NCBI GenBank assembly: GCA_943332615.1
Contig: CALQQB010000002.1
Coordinates: 124,001-188,000, forward strand
From: Phenylobacterium deserti
GTDB taxonomy: Bacteria > Pseudomonadota > Alphaproteobacteria > Caulobacterales > Caulobacteraceae
Direction of reading: 5' to 3'
Length of the DNA: 64,000 nt
Shown here: piece by piece, positions 49,459-58,654 of the stretch
How positions within the stretch are numbered: the first letter of the stretch is position 1
Layout: every line of letters begins with the position of its first letter
Translations under genes and position numbers: made by a program
Notes under the pieces: generated by a model
The model's database searches: none
What the model saw: only the letters and a program-made list of their open reading frames with translations
Told to the model about the DNA's origin: nothing

Positions 49459-50823
49459 TCAGGCCGCCCGCACGAACACCCGGTTTCGACCTCGCGACTT
49501 GGCCTCGTAGACGGCTTCGTCGGCACGTTTCATCAGGGCGGTAGGGGTATCTTCCGCGCCGCAGCTGGTGGCGACGCCGATGGAGATGGTGACCCCCAGC
49601 ATCTGCTCGCCGCCCATGACGCCGAAGGGGGCGCCGGCCACGTGCAGGCGGATGCGCTCGGCGATGCGGCGGGCGTCTTCCAGATCGGTGTCGGGCATCA
49701 CCACCACGAACTCCTCGCCGCCGTGGCGCACGGGCAGGTCGATGGCGCGGACGTTGGAGGCCAGGCGCACCGCGAACTCGCGCAGCACCTCGTCGCCCAC
49801 GTCATGGCCGAAGCTGTCGTTGACCTTCTTGAAGTGGTCGATGTCGATGACCAGCAGGGACACCGGCATGCCATCGACGCTGGCCCGGCGCATCAGCGCC
49901 TCGAGCTGGCCCGACATGTAGCGGCGATTGTGCAGGCCGGTGAGCTGGTCGGTGACGGCCAGCTCAAGGGAGTGGTCGAGATTGGCGCGCAGATAGTCGG
50001 TGTAGCGCTTGCGGCGGATCTGGGTGCGCACGCGGGCGGCCAGCTCGCCCGGATCTATGGGGCGCGCCAACAGGTCGTTGACCCCGATCTCCAGCGCCTT
50101 GATCGCCTTTTGCCGCTCGTCGATGTCGGCCACCGCCAGGATCGGCAGTTTGCGGGTCTGCTCGTCGGAGCGCAGCTGGGCGGCGAAGCGCAGGCCGTCG
50201 AAGGTCTTGGCGCCGATATTGACGATCACCAGGTCCACCGGCCCGCGGGCGGTGAGCAACGCCTTGGCGGGATCGGTCTCGACGATGGGACGGTGTTCGA
50301 CAGCGAGTTCGTCGGAGACCCGCTTCGCCTGGCGCTCGTTGTCATCGACGATCAGGATACGGCCGCCGGAGCCGCCGAGTCTCGACGCGGCCCCCGCGAT
50401 GACCCCCATCCGCCGGCCGGAAGCCTCGCGGTCGCGCAGTTCGTCGATGACGCTCTTCAGCCGCGTCAGGCTGCGCACCCGGGCCAGCAGCATGACATCG
50501 TCGATGGGCTTGGTCAGGAAGTCGTCGGCGCCGGCCTCCAGCCCCGCCACCCGGTCGGCGCGGCCGTCGAGGGCCGTGACCAGCACCACCGGCACATGGC
50601 GCGTCTCGGGGTCGTCCTTCAGCCGCCGGCAGACGGCAAAGCCGTCCATGCCCGGCATCATGACGTCGAGGAGCACGATGTCGGGGCGTTCAGACGCGGC
50701 GATCGCCAGGGCGGTCGGGCCGTCCGAAGCAGTCAGGACCTCATAATATTCCGCGGTCAGCTTTGCCTGCAGCAGGCGCACATTCGAGTCGATGTCATCG
50801 ACGACCAGGATGCGGGCGGACAT
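49459..50823 (-). CDS. pleD: Response regulator diguanylate cyclase PleD
   Basis: This regulator makes cyclic di-GMP at the stalked pole during the swarmer-to-stalked transition in Caulobacter. The 454 residues match Caulobacter PleD in length and layout. The first receiver has phospho-acceptor Asp in PDIVLLDVMMPG, the second is a degenerate adaptor receiver (VDLVIVNIGAK, no Asp), and the GGDEF domain carries GGEEF with the inhibitory I-site RAID just before it. It is the second gene after divK, nine bases downstream. Confidence 0.97.
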   Translation of the reverse strand: MSARILVVDDIDSNVRLLQAKLTAEYYEVLTASDGPTALAIAASERPDIVLLDVMMPGMDGFAVCRRLKDDPETRHVPVVLVTALDGRADRVAGLEAGADDFLTKPIDDVMLLARVRSLTRLKSVIDELRDREASGRRMGVIAGAASRLGGSGGRILIVDDNERQAKRVSDELAVEHRPIVETDPAKALLTARGPVDLVIVNIGAKTFDGLRFAAQLRSDEQTRKLPILAVADIDERQKAIKALEIGVNDLLARPIDPGELAARVRTQIRRKRYTDYLRANLDHSLELAVTDQLTGLHNRRYMSGQLEALMRRASVDGMPVSLLVIDIDHFKKVNDSFGHDVGDEVLREFAVRLASNVRAIDLPVRHGGEEFVVVMPDTDLEDARRIAERIRLHVAGAPFGVMGGEQMLGVTISIGVATSCGAEDTPTALMKRADEAVYEAKSRGRNRVFVRAA

Positions 50824-50832
50824 CGCGGAGGC

Positions 50833-51198
50833 CTAGGCCAGCAGGCGCTTGATGGTTTCGAGGAAGTGGGAGATCGAGATCGGCTTGGAGATATAGGCCT
50901 CGCAGCCCCCTTCCCGGATTCTCTCTTCGTCGCCCTTCATGGCGAAGGCGGTGACGGCGACGACCGGAATGTGGGCCAGGTCGTCGTCTTCCTTCAGCCA
51001 CTTGGTGACCTCCAGGCCCGAGATTTCCGGCAGCTGGATGTCCATGAGGATCAGGTCCGGCCGGTGCTCGCGGGCGAGCGAAAGCGCCGCGAGACCCTCA
51101 CGGGTTTCGAGGGTTTCGTAGCCCTGGGCTTCGAGCAGATCATGAAAGAGCTTCATGTTCAGCTCGTTATCCTCGACGATGAGGACCTTCTTGGCCAT
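50833..51198 (-). CDS. divK: Single-domain response regulator DivK
   Basis: A 121-residue receiver-only protein that controls cell-cycle kinases DivJ, PleC and DivL and so CtrA activity. [18 protein letters not shown], phospho-acceptor D in [13 protein letters not shown], the Thr in [14 protein letters not shown] and the Lys in YISKPIS are all present. It is followed closely by pleD, the same order as in Caulobacter crescentus. Confidence 0.97.
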   Translation of the reverse strand: MAKKVLIVEDNELNMKLFHDLLEAQGYETLETREGLAALSLAREHRPDLILMDIQLPEISGLEVTKWLKEDDDLAHIPVVAVTAFAMKGDEERIREGGCEAYISKPISISHFLETIKRLLA

Positions 51199-51296
51199 TC
51201 AAGGACCTTACGTATGCGGGTGACCGGGCCGGTTTCGACCTTCCCCACCCTTCCTGTGGTTAGTCCCACAAATATCCTTAAACTTCGTTATCTGAC

Positions 51297-51965
51297 GTGG
51301 ACGCAAGTGTGGCCGTGCCGATAGACAACGCCGCCCCCACCCTGGCCTCGCTGGGGCTGTCGCCCGCGCGCCCGCTGGTGCTGGTGGACGTTGACGAGGT
51401 GCTGGGCCTGTTCATGCAGGGTTTTGGCGACTTCCTGGCCGGTGAAGGCCTGGAAATGCGGGTCGAGAAGTTCGCGCTGTTCCAGAACATCTATCGGCCG
51501 GGCGCGGTCGAACACCTGGATATCGTCGAGGGTCGCCGGCTGTTCGACGCGTTCTTCAGGGGCCACTGCGACCAGATCGAGCCGGCGCCGGGCGCCATCG
51601 CGGCGCTGAACCGGCTGGCCGATCACGCCGAGATCCTGATCCTCTCCAATGCCCCGGCTGACGCCCAGGCCTTGCGGACCCGGTGGTTGCAGAAGCACGG
51701 CATGGCCCATCCGTTGATCCTCAACACCGGGCCGAAAGGCCCCATCGCCGCGGGCCTGACCGCGCAGACCCTGCACCCGACGGCGTTCGTGGACGACCTG
51801 TTGTCGAACCTGGACTCGGTGGCCGATCACTCGCCGGCGACGGCCACCTTTCAGCACGTGGCCGACCTGCGCCTGCGCCCCTTCGCCCCACGCTCGGAGC
51901 AGCATCCGCGCATTGACGACTGGGCGGAGCTGGGGGCCGCCATCGAGGCGGCGGTTCGGCGCTGA
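51297..51965 (+). CDS. HAD-superfamily hydrolase-like protein
   Basis: A 222-residue protein beginning at a GTG. HAD motifs: LVLVDVDEVLG (motif I, D-x-D), ILILSNAP (motif II), a Lys in NTGPKGP (motif III) and TAFVDDLLSN (motif IV DD). It is probably a small-molecule phosphatase. It is divergent from divK with about 100 bases between. The start is not certain; an in-frame GTG lies four codons later. Confidence 0.8.
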   Translation: MDASVAVPIDNAAPTLASLGLSPARPLVLVDVDEVLGLFMQGFGDFLAGEGLEMRVEKFALFQNIYRPGAVEHLDIVEGRRLFDAFFRGHCDQIEPAPGAIAALNRLADHAEILILSNAPADAQALRTRWLQKHGMAHPLILNTGPKGPIAAGLTAQTLHPTAFVDDLLSNLDSVADHSPATATFQHVADLRLRPFAPRSEQHPRIDDWAELGAAIEAAVRR

Positions 51966-51996
51966 GACGCGGGGCCAAATCGCCTATACCGCACGG

Positions 51997-52890
51997 ATGA
52001 TCCGCATCGGCGTGGACTTCGGAGGCACCAAGATCGAGGCCGCGGCGCTGGACGCCGACGGGCGGTTCCTGGCGCGGGTGCGCGGCGCGACCCCGCCGGA
52101 CTACGCGGATCGGCTGGAGGCCACGGCGGTGCTGGTGGCGGAGGCAGAGCGTCAGGCTGGCGTGCGGGTGGCGCGCGTCGGCGTCGGCGGGCCGGGCTCG
52201 CCCAACCCGGCCAGCGGGCTGATGCGCAATTCGAATTCCACCGTGCTGAATGACAAGCCGTTCCCGGCGGACCTGGAGCGCGTGCTGGGACGGTCGGTGC
52301 GCTTCGCCAATGACGCCAACTGCCTGGCGCTGTCGGAGGCCACCGACGGGGCGGCGGCGGGCGCGGGCGTGGTGTTCGCGGTGATCCTGGGCACTGGCTG
52401 CGGCGGGGGCGTGGTGGTGGATGGCCGGCTGGCGGCGGGGCGCAACCTGGTCGCGGGCGAGTGGGGGCACATTCCCCTGCCCTGGCCGAGGCCGGACGAA
52501 TATCCGGGCGGCCTATGCTGGTGCGGCCGGCGCGGTTGCCTGGAGCTGTGGTTGAGCGGGACCGGGTTCGCCAACCTGACAGGACGCACGGCGGAAGATG
52601 TCTCGACCCGCGCCGAGGCGGGCGACGGCGAGGCGATCGCGCTCTTGGATGTCTATGCCGACCGGCTCGGGCGGGCGCTGGGGGTGGTCTGCGATCTCCT
52701 CGACCCGGACATGATCGTGCTGGGCGGCGGCATGTCGAACATCGGCCGGCTCTACGAGGTGCTGCCGGCGATGGTGGCGCGCAACGTGTTCTCGGACGCC
52801 TTCGACACGCCGATCGTGGCGGCGGCGCATGGGGATTCGTCCGGGGTGCGGGGCGCGGCCTGGCTGTGGCCGCTGGAGGCGGGGGGATGA
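51997..52890 (+). CDS. ROK family sugar kinase (fructokinase-like)
   Basis: An ATP-dependent hexose kinase of 297 residues. The start at 51997 gives MIRIGVDFGGTKIEAAAL, the phosphate-binding N-terminus; earlier in-frame codons overlap the HAD gene. FANDANCLALSE holds the catalytic Asp, ILGTGCGGGVVVDGRL the second phosphate loop, and EWGHIPLP...GGLCWCGRRGCLELWLSG the ROK zinc site. It resembles Mak-type fructokinases. The stop overlaps the dinB start (ATGA). Confidence 0.92.
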   Translation: MIRIGVDFGGTKIEAAALDADGRFLARVRGATPPDYADRLEATAVLVAEAERQAGVRVARVGVGGPGSPNPASGLMRNSNSTVLNDKPFPADLERVLGRSVRFANDANCLALSEATDGAAAGAGVVFAVILGTGCGGGVVVDGRLAAGRNLVAGEWGHIPLPWPRPDEYPGGLCWCGRRGCLELWLSGTGFANLTGRTAEDVSTRAEAGDGEAIALLDVYADRLGRALGVVCDLLDPDMIVLGGGMSNIGRLYEVLPAMVARNVFSDAFDTPIVAAAHGDSSGVRGAAWLWPLEAGG

Positions 52891-54158
52891 AAGCCTTCTG
52901 CCGGGACTGCTTCTGGCGCGGCCAGGCCGCCGTGCGGCGGTGCCCGGACTGCGCCAGCCCGCGGATCGTGGCGCACGCGGAACTGGATCAGCTGTTCATC
53001 GCCCACATGGACTGCGACGCCTTCTACGCCAGCGTGGAGAAGCGCGACCGGCCGGAGCTGCGGGACGTGGCGGTCATCGTCGGTGGGGGCAAGCGCGGGG
53101 TGGTGACCACCTGCTGCTACATCGCCCGCATCAAGGGCGTGCGCTCGGCCATGCCGATGTTCAAGGCGCTGAAGGCCTGCCCGGAGGCGGTGGTCATCAA
53201 GCCCGACTTCGCCAAGTACCGCGCCGAGAGCAAGCGCATCCTGGGAATGGCGGCGCAGCTGACCCCGCTGATCCAGAACCTCAGCCTGGACGAGGCCTGG
53301 ATGGACCTGTCCGGCACGGAGCGCCTGCATGGCGCGCCGCCGGCGCTGACCTTGGCGCGGCTGCAGGCGCGGATCGAGGCCGAAACCGGACTGACGGTCT
53401 CCATCGGCCTGGCGCCGAACAAGTTCCTGGCCAAGGTGGCGTCGGAGCTGGACAAGCCGCGCGGCTTTTCGGTGATCGGCCATGAGGCGCAGGCATTCCT
53501 GGCGGACAAGCCGGTGCGCATCCTGCCGGGCGTGGGGCCCGCGATGGTCGCCAGCCTGGAGAAGGCCGGCTATCGCACCGTCGGTGACCTGGCCCGCACC
53601 GACGTCCGGGTGCTGGCCGACCGCTGGGGCGCACACGGCCTGCGGCTGTCGGAACTGGCCCACGGCCGGGACGCGCGCGCCGTGAACCCCAACGAGGGGC
53701 GCAAGACCATCAGCTGCGAGACCACCTTCAACGACGACCTCTCCGGCGTGCCGGAGCTGGAGGACAAGCTGGCGCCCCTGTGCGAGCGGGCGGCGCGCCA
53801 GGCGCGGCAGGCTGGATTGGCCGGTCGGGTGGTGACGCTGAAGCTGCGCACGACCGACTTCAAGATCGTGACAAGGCGACGCACCCTGCCGGTCGCCACC
53901 CAGACAGCGAAGACCCTGTTCCAGGTGGGCCGCGAGCTGCTGGCGCGGGAGACGACCGGCCGGCCGTGGCGGCTGATCGGCATCGGTATCACCGACCTGA
54001 TCGACGCGGACCTCGCCAAGGGGGATTTCTTCGCCGACGGGGAGCGCAAAGCCCTGGCCAGCGAACGCTCGGTCGATGCGATTCGCGAGCGTTTCGGCGC
54101 CGCCGCCGTCACATCCGGCCGTATAATGAGAGCGATGTCCGCACAGGAGGAAGAATGA
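52887..54158 (+). CDS. dinB: DNA polymerase IV with N-terminal zinc ribbon
   Basis: A Y-family translesion polymerase of 423 residues. It starts with CRDC...CPDC (residues 4-24), a four-Cys ribbon seen in some alphaproteobacterial DinB proteins, then the palm motifs [18 protein letters not shown] and [17 protein letters not shown] with the catalytic Asp/Asp-Glu. Helix-hairpin-helix ([18 protein letters not shown]) and little-finger domains follow. No clear beta-clamp-binding QxxLxLF is seen at the C-terminus. It is translationally coupled to the ROK kinase gene. Confidence 0.95.
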   Translation: MKAFCRDCFWRGQAAVRRCPDCASPRIVAHAELDQLFIAHMDCDAFYASVEKRDRPELRDVAVIVGGGKRGVVTTCCYIARIKGVRSAMPMFKALKACPEAVVIKPDFAKYRAESKRILGMAAQLTPLIQNLSLDEAWMDLSGTERLHGAPPALTLARLQARIEAETGLTVSIGLAPNKFLAKVASELDKPRGFSVIGHEAQAFLADKPVRILPGVGPAMVASLEKAGYRTVGDLARTDVRVLADRWGAHGLRLSELAHGRDARAVNPNEGRKTISCETTFNDDLSGVPELEDKLAPLCERAARQARQAGLAGRVVTLKLRTTDFKIVTRRRTLPVATQTAKTLFQVGRELLARETTGRPWRLIGIGITDLIDADLAKGDFFADGERKALASERSVDAIRERFGAAAVTSGRIMRAMSAQEEE

Positions 54159-54295
54159 GCGCATGGCGCAACCGGAAATGGGCGCCAGGGGCCTCAAACG
54201 TCGCCGTGACGATTCATCCCTTCCAAAGTGCGCTATTCTCCATATCTAATCGAGTTGGCGCGCGACCATCGCCGCCCCGACAGGAAAGTGGCAGC

Positions 54296-54625
54296 ATGAG
54301 CGAACGGAAGGATGGTGAGACTGACACCGGCGTTCGTTCGACGGTGACCACGAAAACCAAACCAAAAACCCAGAAGCCGGCCATGTACCGGGTTCTGATT
54401 CTCAACGACGACTACACGCCAATGGAGTTCGTCGTTTACGTTCTTGAGCAGTTCTTCAACAAATCGCGCGAAGATGCGACTCGGATCATGCTTCACGTGC
54501 ACCAACATGGTGTGGGTGTCTGCGGGATCTTTACGTACGAAGTGGCGGAAACAAAGGTAGCCCAGGTCGTTGATGCCGCGCGTCGGCATCAGCACCCGCT
54601 GCAGTGCACTATGGAAAAGGACTAG
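54296..54625 (+). CDS. clpS: ClpS protease adaptor
   Basis: A 109-residue adaptor that delivers N-degron substrates to ClpAP. The flexible N-terminal 30 residues are followed by the fold [24 protein letters not shown], with the NDD-type substrate pocket, and [23 protein letters not shown]. clpA begins seven bases after its stop, at a TTG, so the two are coupled. Confidence 0.97.
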   Translation: MSERKDGETDTGVRSTVTTKTKPKTQKPAMYRVLILNDDYTPMEFVVYVLEQFFNKSREDATRIMLHVHQHGVGVCGIFTYEVAETKVAQVVDAARRHQHPLQCTMEKD

Positions 54626-54631
54626 GTCCCT

Positions 54632-56947
54632 TTGCCCTCATTCTCGCGCCAACTCGAAGAATCTCTCCATCGCGCCGTCGCCTACGCCAATCAGCGAAAG
54701 CACGAATACGCGACGCTGGAGCATCTGTTGCTCAGTCTGATCGATGACGAGGACGGGGCCGGCGTGATGCGGGCCTGCGACGTCGAACTCGCCGCGCTGC
54801 GCACCACCCTCACCAACTATGTGGACAACGAGCTCCGCTCCCTGGTCGTGGACGACGGCGAGGACGCCAAGCCCACCGCCGGCTTCCAGCGGGTGATCCA
54901 GCGGGCCGTGATCCACGTGCAGTCGTCCGGTCGCGAAGAGGTGACCGGGGCGAACGTGCTCGTGGCGATCTTCTCCGAGCGGGAAAGCCACGCGGCCTAC
55001 TTCCTCCAAGAGCAGGACATGACCCGCTACGACGCGGTCAACTACATCGCCCACGGCATCGCCAAGAAGGCTGGCGCCTCCGAGGCCAAGCCTGTGAAGG
55101 GCGCTGAAGATGAGGATAAACCCGCTGTGAAGACCGGCGGGGAGGCCCTCGAAGCCTACTGCGTCAACCTCAACGAAAAGGCCAAGCAGGGGAAGGTCGA
55201 TCCGCTGATCGGGCGGATGGCCGAGGTGGAGCGCTGCATCCAGATCCTCTGCCGTCGGACCAAGAACAACCCGCTGCTGGTGGGCGACCCGGGCGTCGGC
55301 AAGACCGCCATCGCCGAGGGCCTGGCCCGCAAGATCGTCAACAAGCAGGTGCCTGAGGTCCTGTCCAAGTCGACCATCTTCTCGCTCGACATGGGCGCGC
55401 TGCTGGCCGGCACCCGCTATCGCGGCGACTTCGAAGAGCGCGTGAAACAGGTGGTCAAGGAACTCGAGAACCACCCCGACGCGGTGCTGTTCATCGACGA
55501 GATCCACACAGTGATCGGCGCCGGGGCCACGTCCGGCGGGGCCATGGACGCCTCCAACCTGCTGAAGCCGGCGCTGGCGTCAGGCACGCTGCGCTGCATG
55601 GGCTCCACCACCTACAAGGAGTTCCGCCAGCACTTCGAGAAGGACCGGGCCCTGGTCCGGCGCTTCCAGAAGATCGACATCAACGAGCCCACGATCGAGG
55701 ACACGATCAAGATCCTCAAGGGCCTGAAGGTCTACTACGAGGAGTTCCACAAGCTCCGCTACACCAACGACGCCATCAAGGCGGCGGTGGAGCTGTCGGC
55801 CAAGTACATCAACGACCGCAAGCTGCCCGACAAGGCGATCGACATCATCGACGAAGCCGGCGCCGGCCAGATGCTGCTGCCCGAGGGCAAGCGGAAGAAG
55901 ATCATCGGCCTGAAGGAGGTCGAGGCGGTCGTCGCCAAGATCGCCCGCATCCCGCCGAAGTCGGTCTCCAAGACCGATACCGAGGCGCTGAAGCAGCTGG
56001 AAACCGACCTGAAGCGCGCGGTCTATGGCCAGGAAGACGCCATTGACCAGCTCTCCTCAGCCATGAAGATGGCCCGGGCCGGCCTGCGCGACGGCCAGAA
56101 GCCGATCGGCTGCTACCTGTTCAGCGGTCCTACCGGCACCGGCAAGACCGAGACGGCGCGCCAGTTGGCCTCCACACTTGGCATCGAACTCCTGCGGTTC
56201 GACATGTCGGAGTACATGGAGCGCCACACCGTCAGCCGCCTGATCGGGGCGCCTCCCGGCTATGTGGGCTTCGACCAGGGCGGGCTGCTGACCGACGCGG
56301 TCGATCAGCATCCGCACGCCGTGGTGCTGCTGGATGAGATCGAGAAGGCGCACCCGGATGTGTTCAACATCCTGCTGCAGGTCATGGACCACGGCCAGCT
56401 GACCGATTCGAACGGCAAGAAGATCGACTTCCGCAACGTGGTCCTGATCATGACCACCAACGCCGGCGCCTCCGACGCCCAGAAGAACTCGATCGGCTTC
56501 GGCCGCGGCAAGGCGGACGACGAGGTGGACGAAGCGCTCAAGCGCCTGTTCACCCCGGAATTCCGCAACCGCCTTGACGCCGTCGTTCAGTTCAAGCCGC
56601 TGACGCAGGAGATCATCAAGCAGGTGGTGCTGAAGTTCGTCATGCAGCTGGAAGCCCAGCTGGCGGACCGCCACGTCACCATCGAGACCACCGACGAGGC
56701 CACCGACTGGCTGGCCAAGAATGGCTTCGACGAGCTCTACGGCGCCCGGCCCCTGGCCCGGGTGATCCAGGAGCACATCAAGAAGCCGCTCGCCGACGAG
56801 ATTCTGTTCGGCAAGCTGATCAAGGGTGGCCATGTGAAGGTGGTGCTGAAGGACGCGAAGCTGGCCTTCGAGATCGAAGGCGATCAACGCGAACGCGGCG
56901 CCCCGGTGATCGAGAGCCCGGTCGAAGAGATCGAGGCGGTGGACTAA
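54632..56947 (+). CDS. clpA: ATP-dependent Clp protease ATPase ClpA
   Basis: The AAA+ unfoldase of ClpAP, 771 residues, starting at a TTG. In order: a double Clp N-domain ([18 protein letters not shown]), the first ATPase with GDPGVGKT and VLFIDEIHT, the second with GPTGTGKT and [11 protein letters not shown], and a D2-small domain. The ClpP-binding loop region lies around GFGRGKAD. The start fits the conserved N-terminus and lies six bases after clpS. A strong hairpin follows the stop. Confidence 0.97.
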   Translation: MPSFSRQLEESLHRAVAYANQRKHEYATLEHLLLSLIDDEDGAGVMRACDVELAALRTTLTNYVDNELRSLVVDDGEDAKPTAGFQRVIQRAVIHVQSSGREEVTGANVLVAIFSERESHAAYFLQEQDMTRYDAVNYIAHGIAKKAGASEAKPVKGAEDEDKPAVKTGGEALEAYCVNLNEKAKQGKVDPLIGRMAEVERCIQILCRRTKNNPLLVGDPGVGKTAIAEGLARKIVNKQVPEVLSKSTIFSLDMGALLAGTRYRGDFEERVKQVVKELENHPDAVLFIDEIHTVIGAGATSGGAMDASNLLKPALASGTLRCMGSTTYKEFRQHFEKDRALVRRFQKIDINEPTIEDTIKILKGLKVYYEEFHKLRYTNDAIKAAVELSAKYINDRKLPDKAIDIIDEAGAGQMLLPEGKRKKIIGLKEVEAVVAKIARIPPKSVSKTDTEALKQLETDLKRAVYGQEDAIDQLSSAMKMARAGLRDGQKPIGCYLFSGPTGTGKTETARQLASTLGIELLRFDMSEYMERHTVSRLIGAPPGYVGFDQGGLLTDAVDQHPHAVVLLDEIEKAHPDVFNILLQVMDHGQLTDSNGKKIDFRNVVLIMTTNAGASDAQKNSIGFGRGKADDEVDEALKRLFTPEFRNRLDAVVQFKPLTQEIIKQVVLKFVMQLEAQLADRHVTIETTDEATDWLAKNGFDELYGARPLARVIQEHIKKPLADEILFGKLIKGGHVKVVLKDAKLAFEIEGDQRERGAPVIESPVEEIEAVD

Positions 56948-56968
56948 CCTTCACCCTTGCCGCTTCAC

Positions 56969-57011
56969 CGGTGTCATCCCGGTTTTCGCCGCAGGCGAAG
57001 ACCGGGATGAC
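56969..57011. terminator. Bidirectional hairpin between clpA and the HIT gene
   Basis: GTGTCATCCCGGTTTTCGCC and GGCGAAGACCGGGATGACAC pair at 19 of 20 positions around a 3-base loop. It lies between two convergent genes. The sequence GTCATCCCGG is also typical of dispersed palindromes in these genomes. Confidence 0.65.
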
Positions 57012-57033
57012 ACCCGTGGGGTTGTGGCGCCGC

Positions 57034-57468
57034 TTAGCTGATCATCGCCGCAATCTGCGCCGCCAGGGCGTCCAACTCTTCAGGGTTCGCCATACCGCCG
57101 CCATGCCGTCCCAGGGCCACACCCTCCCAGCGCGGGATGATGTGGACGTGGAGGTGATAGATCGTTTGGCCGGCCGGGGCGCCATTGAACTGGGTCACCA
57201 CGATGCCGTCGGGGTTAAGCGCCGCCCTCACCGCCCGCGTCACCCGCTGGACGCCCAGGATCAGGCCCTGAAGGTTCTCCGGGGTCTCCTCCAGCAGGTT
57301 GCGGGCCTCCGAGTGCTTGGGAATCACCAGGGTGTGGCCCCGGGCCTGCGGGAACACGTCCATGAAGCTGAGGACGTGGTCGTCCTCGAACACCTTCGCG
57401 CAGGCCATCTCGCCGCGCAGGATCCTCCCGAAGATGTTGCCGGCGTCATAGGTCCCGTCCAAGCTCAT
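57034..57468 (-). CDS. HIT family protein
   Basis: A nucleotide hydrolase/transferase of the histidine triad family, 144 residues. It opens YDAGNIFGRILRGEMACAKVFEDDHVLSFMD and has the triad HLHVHIIPRW. Bacterial Hint-type members cleave AMP-lysine or AMP-amide bonds. It converges on clpA and is divergent from the DUF4287 gene. Confidence 0.93.
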   Translation of the reverse strand: MSLDGTYDAGNIFGRILRGEMACAKVFEDDHVLSFMDVFPQARGHTLVIPKHSEARNLLEETPENLQGLILGVQRVTRAVRAALNPDGIVVTQFNGAPAGQTIYHLHVHIIPRWEGVALGRHGGGMANPEELDALAAQIAAMIS

Positions 57469-57527
57469 GGGTATCTCCAGGGGTCATGTGGACTCCTCGG
57501 TAGCAAATCGCGGCGAAGGGCGGAACG

Positions 57528-58133
57528 ATGGGTGCGAGCGGCGAGCGGACGGCATCGAAGTCCGAGACCCTGACGGACCGCCAGAAGACGTGGTTCGCCT
57601 CGGTGCAGGCCAGCCTGGAGCGCGACACCGGCAGGACCCTCGACGAATGGGTGGCGATTGCGCGGACCTGCCCGTATGACGGGCCCAGCGCCCGGGTCAT
57701 TTGGATGCGCGAAAACCACGGCCTGGGCGTGAACCGCTGCGCCCACGTGCTGTCGGTCGCGTTTCCGCAGACCGAGATGAACTGGGAAGATGCCGCCGGC
57801 CTGCGCGCCGCGCTGTGGAAAGACCCTGCGTCGGAACTGATTCTCGCAGCTCTGGAGGCCGCGGTCGCCAGGCTGCCCGACACCGTCAGCGGCCAGCGCA
57901 AGGCCTTCACCGCCTTCTCCCGCAAGGTCCAGATGGCCGCTGCTCGTCCGGTGAAGGGCGGCCACGCCCTGGTCGGCTTCGCGGTGGAGCTCTCCACCGA
58001 CCCGCGCCTGACGCCACGCGGCAAGAGCGAAAGCTGGGGCGACCGGCTGAAGGGCCAGATGCTGCTGACCTCGGCGGATCAGGTGGATGCGTCGGTAGAG
58101 GCGCTGCTGCAACAGGCCTGGGAGCGAAGCTGA
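57528..58133 (+). CDS. DUF4287/DUF5655-like protein
   Basis: A 201-residue cytosolic protein. TGRTLDEWVAIARTCP and a following RVIWMRENHGLGVNRCAHVLS resemble DUF4287, and the C-terminal RKAFTAFSRKVQMAAARPVKGG resembles DUF5655, a combination common in alphaproteobacteria. No catalytic motif is evident and function is unknown. It is transcribed away from the HIT gene with about 60 bases between starts. Confidence 0.75.
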   Translation: MGASGERTASKSETLTDRQKTWFASVQASLERDTGRTLDEWVAIARTCPYDGPSARVIWMRENHGLGVNRCAHVLSVAFPQTEMNWEDAAGLRAALWKDPASELILAALEAAVARLPDTVSGQRKAFTAFSRKVQMAAARPVKGGHALVGFAVELSTDPRLTPRGKSESWGDRLKGQMLLTSADQVDASVEALLQQAWERS

Positions 58134-58164
58134 TACCTTCCGCGGGAGGGGGGAGAGGAGCCGC

Positions 58165-58575
58165 TCACCACGCCCCGGCTTCCCGCAACTGCCGCGCCAG
58201 CCCCTCGGGCACATCGCCAAACGCTTCGAGATCCAGGTCCGGCGGCGCGTCCTTGGGGTCGAGATAGCGCCAGCCCTGGAAGGCGCGCCTGGGGGTCGGA
58301 GCCACGCGGACCACCGTCTCGTCCAGGGTGATCTCGCAGCGGGCGGCAGCACCCTCGCCCACCGTATTCACCACCATGACCTTCTGGCGGCACAGAATCA
58401 CGCCCTTGAAGACCCGATAGACCGACCCCCCGTCCACCATCTCCGCCCCGCGTTTTGGCGTCATCCGGGTGCGCAGAATCCACGGCCCGCCGTCGGCCGC
58501 GTTGCGGGCCCGCCAGTCCAGCAGGTCCTCGATGGTGGCGGCGCCGACCACCAGCTTGATCATGTGCAGGGGCAT
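58165..58575 (-). CDS. DUF1489 family protein
   Basis: A 136-residue conserved alphaproteobacterial protein of unknown function. The start at 58575 gives MPLHMIKLVVGAATIEDL, the usual DUF1489 opening. Conserved internal segments are TRMTPKRGAEMVDGGSVYRVFKGVILCRQ and the ending RRAFQGWRYL. It is divergent from the patatin gene, with its promoter region shared. Confidence 0.88.
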   Translation of the reverse strand: MPLHMIKLVVGAATIEDLLDWRARNAADGGPWILRTRMTPKRGAEMVDGGSVYRVFKGVILCRQKVMVVNTVGEGAAARCEITLDETVVRVAPTPRRAFQGWRYLDPKDAPPDLDLEAFGDVPEGLARQLREAGAW

Positions 58576-58654
58576 GCCTTCGCATAGGGGTCCGTCGGAG
58601 GCTTGGGAAGAGCGCCGCTTGGGAACTGCGACCGAGAAGGCTACCTTCCGCGCC

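Noticed and set aside
51199..51296. Possible CtrA binding site upstream of divK
   Set aside because: TTAA and TTAG-like half-sites are present, but not with the TTAA-N7-TTAA spacing, so a CtrA site cannot be claimed.
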